Below are positions 1 to 11,056 of a DNA stretch of 64,000 nt, piece after piece; within the stretch, counting starts at the first letter, position 1, and each line of letters starts with the position of its first letter. The notes beneath the pieces are model-generated. The model did no database searches. It saw only the letters and a program-made list of their open reading frames with translations, and was not told the DNA's origin. Source of the DNA: Hydnum rufescens UP504 (lineage: Eukaryota > Basidiomycota > Agaricomycetes > Cantharellales > Hydnaceae); the NCBI GenBank assembly GCA_014904985.1, contig MU128947.1, forward strand, positions 91,771 through 155,770, written 5' to 3'. The translations under genes were made by a program, and so were the position numbers.

Positions 1-2067
1 AGGCACCTTTCGCCCCATCGGTTGAGAACTCACCAACGTCCACTATTCGATGTTATTCTCCACATCGTACGTTCGGGGCGCCTTTTCGAACATCTTGTTG
101 TTGAAAGCTGAGTGAGCAAGATCAATTTCTGCTGCCACCTGTTTCGTTCGTGACATACCATCCACGGACTCGGGATCAGCTACAACAGGGGCGCCAAAGA
201 GATATGCATCTCTAAGGATTCCGTTCTCCCCAACCTCTTCTGGTTTCATGAGCATTCGAGAATATATGAGTGTGGCAGTTGCACACCCTTAAGAGAAACC
301 CAAGTGTGAGCATCATTCAAGACATGGAAGGGTCAAGAAACTCATCAGAGAGTGCCCGGTGAACCAAACATTGATCTAAAAGAGATCCGAATGATCAGTG
401 TCTCATGTCAAGTATGGAAGTTGAAAGGGGATGCATAGGTTGTAAGCGGAGAGTGAACGTGCTAGGATTAAATACCTTTTCGCCTCCACGTCGTTCACTG
501 AGGTGAGCCACCAGAGCTTGAACACTCTTGGAGATGGTCTTGTATGGGTGCTGCTCGTGATCCGAAGGCCGTCGGCCTCTGTTAGGGAAGACACGTTCTT
601 TGAATCCCTTGTGCACCCATCTGAAACCAGGAATATGCTCGCCTGGCCCCGGGAACGAACGATCAGAGGCATAGCCCAAGGGATTCAGATTTTATCCTTA
701 CAATGTACCATATTGGCGTCAAGGTCGGATAACCATTTCCCGAATTCGACGGCACCAGTGCCTTTGAAGAATCAAATGTAAGCGCCATGTCCTATTTATA
801 GGATACTGCATGCCTTTCAGAGCCACAACGATCCATGTCGAATGAGGATCCCAAAAAACGGCGGCAAAGGCAGTGTATTCAATGCCCAGTTCTGCAACGA
901 GCATCCAAGAAGGCCAATAAAACAGCACAGAGCAATCAGTTAGCCATATTACGGAGAATGGAAAATTTCTAACCGGAGATGGGTTGGTACTCGATGTGAA
1001 GTTGCCTGCAAAATCTGCCGATAGTAGCATCACCAGGAGATTCCAGGAAGGCAAACTCGCGGCCAAAGAAGTCTGTGCTACCAAAACCTCGCTGTGTATG
1101 GCATCATTTGAGTGCTCATAGATTACAGACGCGATCTGGAGGCTAATAATTGAAGGGAAATCGATTAAAGTCCTAGCCCTCTGGGATTAAAGACTACCGC
1201 TCACAGCAACCTGGCAATATCAAAATTGAAATAACGTACGCCATCCGGATCTATAGAGGGGCTAAGGCCGAGCGCGTCTTTCCCGTATTGTGCCTGCGTG
1301 GGGGTTAGGGATTTGAAAAGGTTGGGGTTTGCTAGTAGTCTTAGGTTAGCCAAAAACATCCCCGCATTCGGGAACGGTAGATGCATACAAGAATTGATGA
1401 GCCCGAGATCTCCACCAAACAATGCAGACCAAGCGTGATATGTCCTAGCATGACGCAGTGAGGGAGATGCAAATAGAACGGAGAAAGATGCAGTCCACAT
1501 ACCAGGTGAGTGGGGGGAACTGAGCAACGAGGCAAAGAACGAGGACGAATGGGAGAACCACGGTACCACCAAAGGCGACAAGCACATCAGCAAGCCAATC
1601 GCCGACACCGGTACTCTCGGACTCCTCAGATTCTGGGGTAAGCTCAATACGATTGGGTGCCTTGACGATGAAATCCCAAGTGCGATAAGAAGAACGTCTC
1701 CCAAGTGCCATAGAGCCACGAAAAATACCTCCGGTTTTCTGTGATCACCAACAGGATGTAGAAATAGGCCGACTAATCCGGAACGTTGAGGAAAATATGG
1801 GTTGACAAAACCATGATACACTCACTCTGACAAGAGGAATATTGAGCAGAAAGTGGAGCAGAAAGCCAGGGCTAGGGTACTGGACTGATTGGGAAATCTC
1901 AGAATAATTGGGGGGGCATTAGATGCACCGTTATCCATACTTCCGCGTTCCCTGATCTTTTGCAAGGCCGTATGGATCTCCTCCTCATACCGCTCATCAT
2001 AGACGGCGGGTTCGGCGGGGGCTGAGCCATTGGGAGTGGCTTGCAAGGGAGGGGGAGCCGCAGACAT
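1..2067 (-). CDS. Class 3 lipase-like membrane protein, copy A (3' end outside window)
   Basis: The gene reads leftward from an ATG at 2067 and runs off the window start. Exon 1 gives a short Pro/Ala-rich N-terminus followed by a charged helix. Around 1520-1590 a hydrophobic stretch (VAFGGTVVLPFVLVLCLVA) looks like a transmembrane segment. The C-terminal half has alpha/beta-hydrolase class 3 lipase features: a VHKGF strand-turn (about 610), the nucleophile elbow TGHSL (about 345-360), then ATLIYSRML and LRDAYLFGAPVVAD (about 190-275), the usual order in this family. Enzyme activity is inferred from family and the substrate is unknown. Exons change frame several times, so either introns or base indels break the reading. 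The intron after GHSL lacks a normal GT donor (see findings). Copies B and C in this window are close paralogs. Lipase-family membership is well supported, function is not. Confidence 0.72.
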
Positions 2068-2295
2068 GGTGCACACAGCAAATGCTGGGTATCTCACCAA
2101 GCATTTATCTAGTTAGCGATGACATTTGACAGGTAGGGCTCAAACTGTGAAAAGGTACGCCTTAGAAATTCGGAGTTGAAATCTCCATGAGCTCCTGCAT
2201 GCTGAAAATTGATGTTGGGACAGGACGGCGCATTCAGAACTCATCCACTATCCGGCAAACTCCAGAATAATGATGCCAAGTCAAGTATGTCCTAA

Positions 2296-2371
2296 GGCCT
2301 GTTCGGATACCCCAGAAACGTTTCAAAGAAACGCGTTTCTTTGAAACGTTTCTGGGGTATCCGAACAGGCC
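2296..2371. mobile_element. 76-bp perfectly palindromic foldback element with CTAA target duplication
   Basis: Bases 2296-2333 are the exact reverse complement of 2334-2371, with the centre at ACG|CGT and no mismatch in 38 bp. The four bases on each side are identical (CTAA at 2292-2295 and 2372-2375), as expected for a target-site duplication. The outer end GGCCTGTTCGG resembles terminal repeats of PIF/Harbinger (Tourist-like) MITEs, but those normally duplicate a 3-bp TWA, so the superfamily is only a guess. It cannot encode a protein. Confidence 0.8.
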
Positions 2372-2854
2372 CTAAAGTTACTAGGCAAAAGCCTCTGTAT
2401 GCGCAAAATCTATGTCATGCTCCATTTCAGGTGTGGCCACGATACTTTTTGGTGGCCCGTACTGCTTCCGAGCTATATTAAGGCACGTTGATATCCATCC
2501 ATGAGCCGAAGAGAGGTTTGAAAATCTGAAATGTACGATTTGAAATTATAGACATGCAGCTTCTGTTGCAGCCTGCCAGAATCAGCCATCCCAAGAAAGA
2601 AATACTCTTTAAAAGGAAATATCCAAATATGGGAATTTTTTTATTTGGGTGAGCTAAAACTTGGATGGCTCAGACCCGAATCTCCTTAAAATTGCAAAAC
2701 CAAGAAGTTCTTCGGACAGTCACCCCCAAGCTATCCTCAGTCACCAAATTCCTCTCAGTGTTGAGTGGCGGCACCGGGAAGTACCGGGATAGCGGATGAG
2801 TCAGAAGGTTGGCTGGGAGCCGGATTAGGAGGATCCCAGCCGATCAGGGATTCT

Positions 2855-2875
2855 CTGATGAGTATAAATGCACAG
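2855..2875 (+). promoter_or_regulatory. Possible TATA box of the GH3 gene
   Basis: A GTATAAATG motif lies about 330 bases before the first recognisable GH3 codons (3203). It is placed by motif and position only. The GH3 start codon is not certain, so the distance to a real start is unknown. Confidence 0.3.
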
Positions 2876-3199
2876 CATCTTACATCTTGCACATGATGGA
2901 TAGATAGTTGAGGCATTCACTCGGCTTGGGTGCTGGGGGTTACCGAGAATCACCGGCACCTTTTGGTCATCAGTCAACATGCCACTCGGTCCACTAGTAC
3001 TTCACATCCGATGGTAGTAGTTGACTATGAACTGACTTTGACTACGGCTTTGACTCGACTATTGGGTGACTCCGAGAGATTTCCGTGGGGAATTTCAGTA
3101 AGGTGGTCTAATTCACATTCGTTAGCATGATCACTCCACCGTCCAGACGGCTTCTGTGTTAGCAATACTTACGCCATTTCCCCGCTGAACATCTTGTCA

Positions 3200-5926
3200 C
3201 TCTGTATGAACACAGTCCTGCAGGTCTTCGTGACGTTGATCTTGTCTCTGGTATAAATGCTGCCGCAACTTGGAACAAAGCCCTCGTGCTACAACAAGGC
3301 GAAGCTATTCATCGATCCAGCAATGGCCGTCACGCGTGCCCCTGAAGCTGGTCGCCAATGGGAGTCATTTGGAGTAGATTGTATGTCAATATCACCGATC
3401 ACTCCATGACTACCTCCTATATTTTTTTACCTGCACGAGCATATCTCACTGGGGAAGCCGTGTATGCCACTGTGGTGGGTGTGCAATCCACTGGTGTCCA
3501 GGCTTGTGCAAAGCATTTCATCGGAAACCAGCAAGAATCCTTCCGATACTCGAATCCATTTCCCATTCCGACGAGCCGTGCATGCTGGCGTCACGTGTGT
3601 CACGTGCAGTTATAACCGGGGACGGAAACTATGCCGCAGCCTTGATCGGCGAGACAGGACTCTTGAAAGGCCAACTCGGTTTCAAAGGCTACGTCGTATC
3701 ATATTGGGGTGGGACTCATCGCTTTGCTATGGACAACACTGCTGCAGGTCGAGCGAGTTCGAGCAAATCATATGCGTCGTTTTTTTTTTGTTTTACATTT
3801 TCATCCAAACGGCGTGTCCTGGGTTGTACTATAGGATGCCAGGAGATTGGATCCTCATCGGTAAGATGCTTTGATGCTCAAGTCTAGTGGTTCAATACTG
3901 ATGCTGTGCCGTAGGTGGAGGTGTGCTGTGTATAGTCAGTTAAAAGTTTTTGTGCAATTAGGTCACATTTCGACAACCGTATTATATTTCAGCCAGGTTC
4001 TCACCATTAATCGTATAGGTGGTGGACACAATGCTCACACGAATGCTCACATCGTATTTCCACCTTAGTCAAGATCAAGTTCGTTTCTCCCTCTTAAGAG
4101 CTCACTGCCCTCCTGACGCTCGTAATCAGGGATTCCCAGCGATCGCCTTTAATGTTCAATCCTCTTCCACCAATTCCCATGTGAATGCGCACGTGGCCGC
4201 TCATACCGCTCTCATTCGCATTATAGGGGGTGCTTCCGCCGTTCTTCTAAAGAACCTGAACAGCACCCTTCCACTCGTTTCGCTGGACGATATTGCCGTT
4301 GTAGGACCAAATGCTGGGCCTGATGTTGGTTTCACCCTTAATGCCTGTGACGCGGGTACGCTCTCTATAGGGTGAGACTTCACCAAGAAGGAATGCATAT
4401 GGTCTCAGATTGCATGACCTGCCTCACTGGTTCGGATGTTGTGCAAATGGGGATCGGGGACAAATTCGTTCGCATCTCTTGTGCCGCCTATCACTGCCAT
4501 TCAGGCTCAGGTCAATGCGACTATTGCGGCTGGTCACGCGGCGACCCTTACTACATCGATCTCGAACGATCTGGCTGACTGCAGTCGCGTTGGTATTTGT
4601 TAATTCGTGAGCTTATTATCTGTATATCCTGTGGACTGAACTTGTCACCGAGATTCTCGCTAACCAGTAATTCTGGGGTGACCAATTTGTTTCCTGTTGA
4701 TGCAAGTTTCGTGAGTCCACCCGGGGAGCTTTTGTCGTTATTTCGAGTGGTTAGAGTTACATTTGGGAATAAGGGGATCGTCTCAACCTCAACTTGTGGT
4801 TCGTGTGGAAGGTGTTTCTTAATGACGATGAATGTTTACTCTCGGAGCTCTACAAGGAATGGTGGTAATGACTTGGTCAGGGATATCATATGGAAAAAAT
4901 GCCTTTTCTTCCGTACTCACTTGCAACGGCGTAGATAAACGCAGTTGCTACCATCAACAAGAACACTGTACGCGACAGCTTCCAACTCGTGCTTACCTCC
5001 TCCATGGACATCTCCTTTTTTTTTCAATAGATCGTCGTTATTCATACCGTGGGACCAGTCATGTTAGAAGCATGGATAGAGAATCCCAACGGTACGTCCC
5101 GGGATTTGCAGAGCATGACCCGACCACCAGATCCTGAATAACTGACCACCTAGACTTGGACAACTGTGCAGTGACGGCGATAATAAATGCAGGTTTGCCA
5201 GGAGTGCAATCCGGGTCCTCCATCGTAGATCTTTCATGGGACACTGTCAATCCCTCTGGCCGGCTTCCCCATAGCATTGCCAAAAGTTCAAGTGATTTCC
5301 CTGCTCGTGAGCCAACATCCTCTGTTCAGAAGTCGTTCAATTCTAATCTTGCATCTGCAAACACCCTGTCCTTTGACGCTAATCTATTCTCTGATATCAC
5401 ATACACCGAGGGGCTCTTCACAGATTACATGTACTTTGACGCCCAGAATATCACCCCCGCTACGAGTTCGGATCTTTCTCAACAGTCTATTCCAACCTTG
5501 TGCTTAGGTCCTCGTCATTCACTTATAATGCAAATGCAGAGACTCGTGCAGGGACTGAGGTCGTGCAGCTATATGTTGGATTTCCGTCGGCTGCGGGCGA
5601 GCCCCCGAAGCTCCTGCGCGGGTTCGAGGTCGTGGATCTTGCTCTCGGTGTGCAGTCAATCGTGACGTTCCCGCTCGTTGAAGGACATCAGGTATGTAGC
5701 CTCCTTATCTCCCACCCTTTGTTTGTTTTGGAAGTTACCTTGACAATGGGGTCTTCTGACATGGCGAACTGCACCTTTTTGTTTTTGGTTTTGTTTCCTT
5801 CATTTCTCTCGATGTAGTGTTTGGTTCTCGGAAGTTGGAGACTTGCTGGTAAATCCTGGAACGTTCGCGGTGTACGTGGGTTCCTGGAGCCTGGATATCA
5901 GGTTAACAGGAGAATTTACTGTGTGA
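3200..5926 (+). pseudogene. GH3 beta-glucosidase, decayed
   Basis: Pieces of a secreted GH3 beta-glucosidase appear in order: HSPAGLRDVDLVSGINAAAT (3211 on), PEAGRQWESFG (3344), YLTGEAVYATVVGVQSTGV (3443), ACAKHFIGNQQE, AVHAGVTCVTCSYNR (3573), LLKGQLGFKGYVVS (3661), ASAVLLKN (4231), IAVVGPNAG (4291), WGSGTNSFASLVPP (4448), VVIHTVGPVMLEAWIENPN (5035) and the Fn3-like C-terminus ending at the TGA at 5924-5926. The catalytic nucleophile motif SDW reads SYW (3698-3706), a GAT to TAT change. About 15 codons are missing between QQGEAI and AMAVTRAPEAG, and a similar block is gone between FRYS and AVHAGV. There are several frameshifts. Introns explain some breaks but not these deletions. I consider it inactive. 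A partial second copy of its 3' end lies at 10139-10645. Confidence 0.8.
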
Positions 5927-6664
5927 GCGCCGTATTAGCTATCTTGTTCGCCTTCGCACTTCACATCCCAGGTTCTCTTGTTCTTGATTCACTTCGGAGC
6001 CTTGTTCTTCTGTTTGAACCAAGGCCGTCCCCATTATTGGCTCTACAGTAACGTACTGCCCTGTTATTTCACAATGATATTGTTGTTGATGATGCACACA
6101 AGTCTTCTGGCGCCTCGTGATGACGAAATCACCTGTGAAACCCTCTCTTACTTACCTAAGAGTCGTCGTGTGCTTTTTATAAGTGCAAGAAAGAAAAAAA
6201 AAAGAGGAAGAACAAGAGAGAAAGAGAAAGGGAGTGGAGCTGCAGATGATACCCTTCAATCGCGAGGGCTACAAAGTGACGACAATTTTCGTACCCAAAA
6301 TGGACAAATACCACTCCCCAAGTATGAAACGCAACAGGGAAAAAGAAACTGTCGACCTTAACAATAAGGCACAATAGACTGATACCAGCCCACGCGCGCG
6401 TTCTATCGGTTGAATATGGTCGGAATGGTAAAATGGTGAACATTCTAGAGGAAGAAAGCGGCTACTGATCAGTCGATGGTCCGGTCGCATGTACCCAGTG
6501 TAATACGATCGAGTTGATCCTAAAGACAAGAAGAAAGTAATGACAACATAATTCAGCAAAATGGAATCTATCGCAAACGCGATACGAGCATATGAATCTC
6601 ACCCAGTAGTGAGCTATTGGAGCGGCGGAGGGGGATCGATTTATTGGAGGTGTCGGTCGGTCGG
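5927..6664. other. Intergenic, 3' flanks of GH3 remnant and lipase copy B
   Basis: No supported gene. 5930-6115 is similar to 10450-10645, so it belongs to the duplicated GH3 3' flank. 6185-6235 is a purine-rich (A/G) tract. 6385-6664 resembles 49190-49487, the 3' flank of lipase copy C, including CCCAGTAGT(G/T)A(G/A)CTATTGGAGC shortly before the stop region. Confidence 0.5.
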
Positions 6665-9280
6665 TCAATGAGATATCGGCCTCGAGAGATAGGCACAACA
6701 CGTACTGGGGAAGTGAGCGATGATCCTTCCGAGAAGGGGGAGCCGCTGGACGACAGAACCTCTTGCCACACGGAGATATTCGCCCCACTGGGAGACTTTC
6801 TTGCTTTGGAATGCGACTATCTCCGCCTGGGTGAAAGCGGAGTCGATCACGACTGTATGCTTGGGTGTGAGGCGATGATCAGGGACGCTCGAACTGCATT
6901 GGAGAAATTTGGCACACTTAGGCCATACTTCAAGGATACAACGAAGGAGATGAGGGGACGTACGAATGGGGATGGTCATACAAAACAATTTCGATTCCAA
7001 AGTGAGAGAAGAAAAGATTGTTCTCTAGAGTGAAAAATTATTGTCAGTACTAAGGGTAGAACTGGAGAGTGGGAAAAAAATGACGGCACTTCTATCAGTG
7101 TGAAGGGATTCGATATCCGAAATGGGCAGGTGGTCTCCAAACTCGGGAAGGCCAGTGGCAACTGTACGGAGGAAGCGCCGGATCCGATCAGTACTTTGAA
7201 TAAGCATAGGGCACCTTTCGCCCTATCGATTGAGAACTCACCAAAGTCATCATTCGATGTTATTCTCCACATCGTACGTTTAGGGGCGCCTTGTTCGAAA
7301 ATCTTCTCGTTGAAAGCTGAGTGGGAGTAGGATCAATTTGTGCCGCCACCTGTTTCAACTCGTGACATACCAATCACAGACTGGGGATCGGCTACGATGG
7401 GGGCGGCAAAGAGATACGCGTCTCTAAGAATTCCGTTCTCCCCAACCTCTTCTGGTTTCATGAGCATTCGAGAATATATGAGTGTGGCAGTTGCACACCC
7501 TTAAGAGAGAACCCCAAGCGTGAGCATCATTCGAGACATGGGAGGGTCAAGAAACTCATCAGAGAGTGCCCGGTGAACCAAACATTGATCTAAAGAGATC
7601 CGAATGATCAGTACCTCATGTCAAGAATAGAAGTTGAAAGGGGATGCATAGGTTGCAAGCAGAGAGTAAACGTGCTAGGATTAAAATACCTGTTGACCAG
7701 CATGTCGTGCACTGAGGTGAGCTACCAGAGCTTTCACACTCATGGAGATGGTATTGTATGGGCGCTGATCTTGTCTTTCCGCAGGCCGTAGGCCTTTGTC
7801 AGGGAAGACACGTTCTTTGAATCCCTTGTGTACCCGTCTGAAATTAGGAATATAGTCGGCGCCTGGCCCCGAGAAAGGACGATCAGAGGCATAGCCCAAG
7901 AAATTCAGATTTTGTCCTTACATGAGACCATAGTGGCGTCAAGGTCGGATAACCAGTCCCCGAATTCGACGGGACCAGTACCTTTGAAGAATCAAATTTA
8001 AGCACCATGTTCCTATTTATAGGATACTGCATGCCTTTCAGAGCCACAACGATCCACGTCGAATGAGGATCCCAAAAAACGGCGGCAAAGGCAGTGGATG
8101 TGTTGTCCAGTTCTGCAACGAGCATCCAAGAAGGCCAATAAAACAGCACGGAGCAATCAGTTAGCCGTATTACGGAGAAGGGCAAGTTTCTAACCGGAGA
8201 TGGGTTGGTACTCGATGTCAAATTGCCTGCAGAATCTCCGGATAGTAGCATCACCGGGAGACTCCAGGAAGGTAAAGTCGCGGCGAAAGGAGTCCACGCC
8301 ACCAAAAGCCGCGTTGCGTATAGCATCATTTGAGTGCTCATAGACCACAGACGCAATCTGGAGGCTAATAATTGAAGGGAAATTCGAGTAAGGTCCCGGC
8401 CCCTGGGATTAAAGACTACCGCTCACAGCAACTTGGCAATATCAAAATTGAAATGACGGACGGCATCCGTAGGGGGTTCAAGAGGGTCAGCGAGCGCGTC
8501 CTTCCCCGCGTCAGCCTGCTCGACGGTGAGGGATTTGAAAAGGTTGGGGTTTGCTAGTAATCTTAGGTTAGCCACAAATATCCCCGCACTCGGGAGTGGT
8601 AGATGCATACAAGAATTGATGAGCCCGTGATTTCCACCAAAGAAGGCAGACCAAGCGTAATATATCCTAGCATGACGCAGTGTGTGAGATTCAAATAGAG
8701 CAGGGAAAGATGTAGTCAACATACCCGGTGAGTGGGGGGAAGCGAGCAACGAGGCAAAGAACGAGGACGAATGGGAGAACCACGGTACCGCCAAAGGCGA
8801 AAAGCGCATAAGCGAGCCAGTCGCTGACATAGGTACCCTGGGATTCCTCAGATTCTGGGGTACGGCGAATAAGATCTTTGAGTGCCTCGACGATGCCATC
8901 CCAAGTGCGAAGGAAGAATGTCTCCCAAGTGACATAGAGCCAGTGGAAATACCTCAAGGTTTCGAGGTACACCAACAAGATGTAGAGAATGGCCGACTAA
9001 TCCAGAACATTGAGGAAAATATAGGTTGGCAAAAACATGATACACCCACCCTGATGGGAGAAATATTGAACAGAAAACTAAACAGAGAGTTACGGGGGGG
9101 TTTCTTGACTGTGGGGAAATCTCAGAACAATTGGGGGGCATTAGATACACTGTAATACATACTTTCGCGTGCCCTGATCTCTCGCAGGGTCTGATAGATA
9201 CCGCGCTCATCGTGGGGGACGTTTAGGGCGGGAACTGAGCCATTGGGGACGGCTTGCGAGGGGGGGGAAGCCGCAGACAT
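6665..9280 (-). CDS. Class 3 lipase-like membrane protein, copy B
   Basis: Paralog of copies A and C, start ATG at 9278-9280. The order seen is a short N-terminal exon; RYFHWLYVTWETFFLRTW (about 8900-8960); a predicted membrane span ALFAFGGTVVLPFVLVLCLV (about 8750-8800); SAGIFVANLRLLANPNLFKS (about 8545); YEHSNDAIRNAAFGGVDSF (about 8280-8345); the lipase core WDPHSTWIVVA (8060), KGTGPVEFG (7970), VHKGFKERVFP, TGHSL (about 7565), ATLIYSRML and LRDAYLFAAPIVAD; then a conserved C-terminal region ending near 6665. Ser in GHSL is the expected nucleophile. Frame changes inside 7025-7300 leave the C-terminal exon split, so intactness is uncertain. The intron next to GHSL has the same odd ATGAGT donor as the other copies. 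Confidence 0.72.
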
Positions 9281-9412
9281 GGTGCACGCAACAAATGGTG
9301 GGAAACCCGCCAAGCATTTATAGTTATTTGACACGTTCAAAGGGCGCAAGCTGTCAAAAGGTACGGACCTACAAATCCAGAGTTGAATTCTCCAAAATAG
9401 ATTTCATAAAGA

Positions 9413-9860
9413 TAGTGTCGCCGCGACTTGCGCTCAAAGCCGACTCGAGCATGAGCCGAGTCGGATACAAGCGGAGCCAAGTTGCCGTAAAGTAGTGTTG
9501 CCGCGACTCGCGCCGACCCAAGTCGCAAGTCGAGTCGCCGGAAGTCGTTCCGAAGTCGAGTCGAGTCGAGTCGTTCCTACGACTCCATAGTAAATGAATG
9601 CAACAATGTGCGGCTCGAGCCGACTCAAGTCAAGTCGCCGGAAGTCGCTCCGAAGTCGAGTCGAGTCGAGTCTGTTGGAGGTACGAGCTCGGATACATGT
9701 ATTACATCAGATATATTGAACCGGCCCGCCGAATACGCCAGTTCCTGCTCCCGCCCCCATCCACCTGAACTCGCCCGTTCAACAGAGTCAAGTCGAGTCG
9801 CGGCAACACTACCGTAAAGTCGAGCTGAGCCGACTTGAGTCGAAGAGTGTCCACATAATG
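9413..9860. repeat. Older related element surrounding the hAT-like MITE
   Basis: Starting at 9413 the sequence TAGTGTCGCCGCGACTTGCG resembles the terminal repeat of the inner element. The flanks on both sides of the inner MITE (9413-9484 and 9820-9860) share the GAGTCG/GACTTGAG words. This looks like one family member inserted into an older, eroded one. The right end of the outer copy is not clear. A related end (TAGTGTTGCTGTGGACT) occurs at 28288. Confidence 0.5.
9493..9811. mobile_element. 319-bp hAT-like MITE with 18-bp terminal inverted repeats and 8-bp target duplication
   Basis: The left end TAGTGTTGCCGCGACTCG (9493-9510) is the exact reverse complement of the right end at 9794-9811. 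Both ends are flanked by the same 8 bases, CCGTAAAG (9485-9492 and 9812-9819). An 8-bp duplication with TA(G/C)TG-type ends is the signature of the hAT superfamily. The interior is built of short (A)GTCGAGTC-like words and two near-copies of a 45-bp block (9531-9578, 9629-9677), and encodes no transposase. It is non-autonomous. Confidence 0.85.
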
Positions 9861-10138
9861 AGCCTTTATAGCCTTTCCTATGGTTTTCCAAAGTGCCGAA
9901 AATTCATTTGCACATCTTTGTTTCCGACACCACACATATCTTTGTGTCAAATTTCAAAATTGCCCCATTCGTGCTCCAATCATTCTATACAATTGCCGTA
10001 GCCCCCAAACATGTGTTTTCTGGGCTCTAGAGGCCGTCCCACACCCTGAACTTGAGAGGGCGCTCTAGGCGATCTCGTGACCATGATTACGTGATACTTT
10101 CGGAATGAATCTCTGAGTCATAGACAGCATAGGTACAG

Positions 10139-10645
10139 TATATATTGGATTTCCGTCGGCTGCGGGCGAGCCCCCGAAGCTCCTTCGTGGATTCAAGGCC
10201 GTAGATCTTACTCCTGGTGTGCAGTCAATCGTGACATTCCGACTCATTGAGAAGGACATCAGGTACGTGGCCTCCTTATCTCCCACCCTTTTCCTTGTTT
10301 TGGAACCTCCACTCACAATGGAGTCTTCTGACATGGCGGACTTTGCCCCCCCCCCCCCTTTTTTTTTCATTTCCTCCATTTTTCTCAATGTAGTGTTTCC
10401 TCCTCGGAAGTTGGAAACTTGCAGGTACATACCCTGAAACGTTTGCAGTGTACGTGGGTTGTTCCGCGCATGTCATGCCGTATTACAGTAGCTTTCTTTT
10501 TTGTTCGCTATCGCTCTCCCCCCCTCCGGGTGAACCACTTTGGCATACTACAGTAATGACTTGCACGCTCTTTCATATGATATGTACTGCCCTATTATTG
10601 TCATGATACTATTGTTGTTGTTAATTCCAAGTCTTCTGGCATGCC
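10139..10645 (+). pseudogene. 3' fragment of a second GH3 beta-glucosidase gene
   Basis: 10139-10450 is strongly similar to 5570-5880, encoding PSAAGEPPKLLRGF and the region after it, including the same intron. Weaker similarity continues through the 3' flank to 10645 (compare 6040-6115, with the shared words GTACTGCCCT and AAGTCTTCTGGC). No upstream GH3 domain is present, so this is a truncated copy. Its position after lipase copy B mirrors the position of the longer GH3 after copy A. Confidence 0.8.
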
Positions 10646-11056
10646 CCTTGATGTGAGAATATTGGCAGCCGCAAGAGTTGTAAGCCCCTGGGGTGGCAAC
10701 TGCAGAATTCTTTGTGCCTGCACTGGGGGAAAGGAGAAACAGCCCTAAACAAGAAATTGGAAGCATGGAGCAGTTGGAGTATTGAGAATAGTATCTGCAT
10801 TGAGCGTAAATAATTTCCAAAAAAAAAAAAAAGGGAAGATACATGGGATGTATGTGTACAATAAATTAAGATATGCGAATATGACGACTAGCGCCTGAAT
10901 AGAGGGGACCAGAGAGCATACAATCATTTAAGTTTCCAACACTTGTGTCACAGGCCCGCCGATGCCATCCGAAAAGGAGTACAAACCCAGGACATGAATA
11001 CGGAGAAGAAGAGAAAAAGAAAAGAAAATGGATAGGACATGGGAGTGTACGACAAT

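Larger units (their letters stand above)
2068..3199. other. Intergenic region between lipase copy A and the GH3 gene
   Basis: No supported gene. It holds the 76-bp palindromic element at 2296-2371. A TATA-like GTATAAATG lies near 2861-2870, ahead of the GH3 remnant. The 66-codon open frame at 2930-3130 resembles no family I know. Confidence 0.5.
9281..11056. other. Repeat-rich spacer with no supported gene
   Basis: It contains a GTCGAGTC-rich block with a short inverted-repeat transposon (9413-9860) and the GH3 3' fragment (10139-10645). It also has a C10 run followed by T9 near 10349-10368 and an A13 run near 10819. The open frames across 10545-11060 show no recognisable family. Confidence 0.5.

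Noticed and set aside
5600..5640. tRNA T-arm-like GCGGGTTCGAGGTCG
   Set aside because: It lies within the GH3 coding sequence (LLRGFEVVD) and has no acceptor or anticodon stem around it.
9530..9680. CRISPR-like array from the regular GTCGAGTC repeats
   Set aside because: The repeats are microsatellite-like words inside a MITE, without constant spacers, and the genome is eukaryotic.
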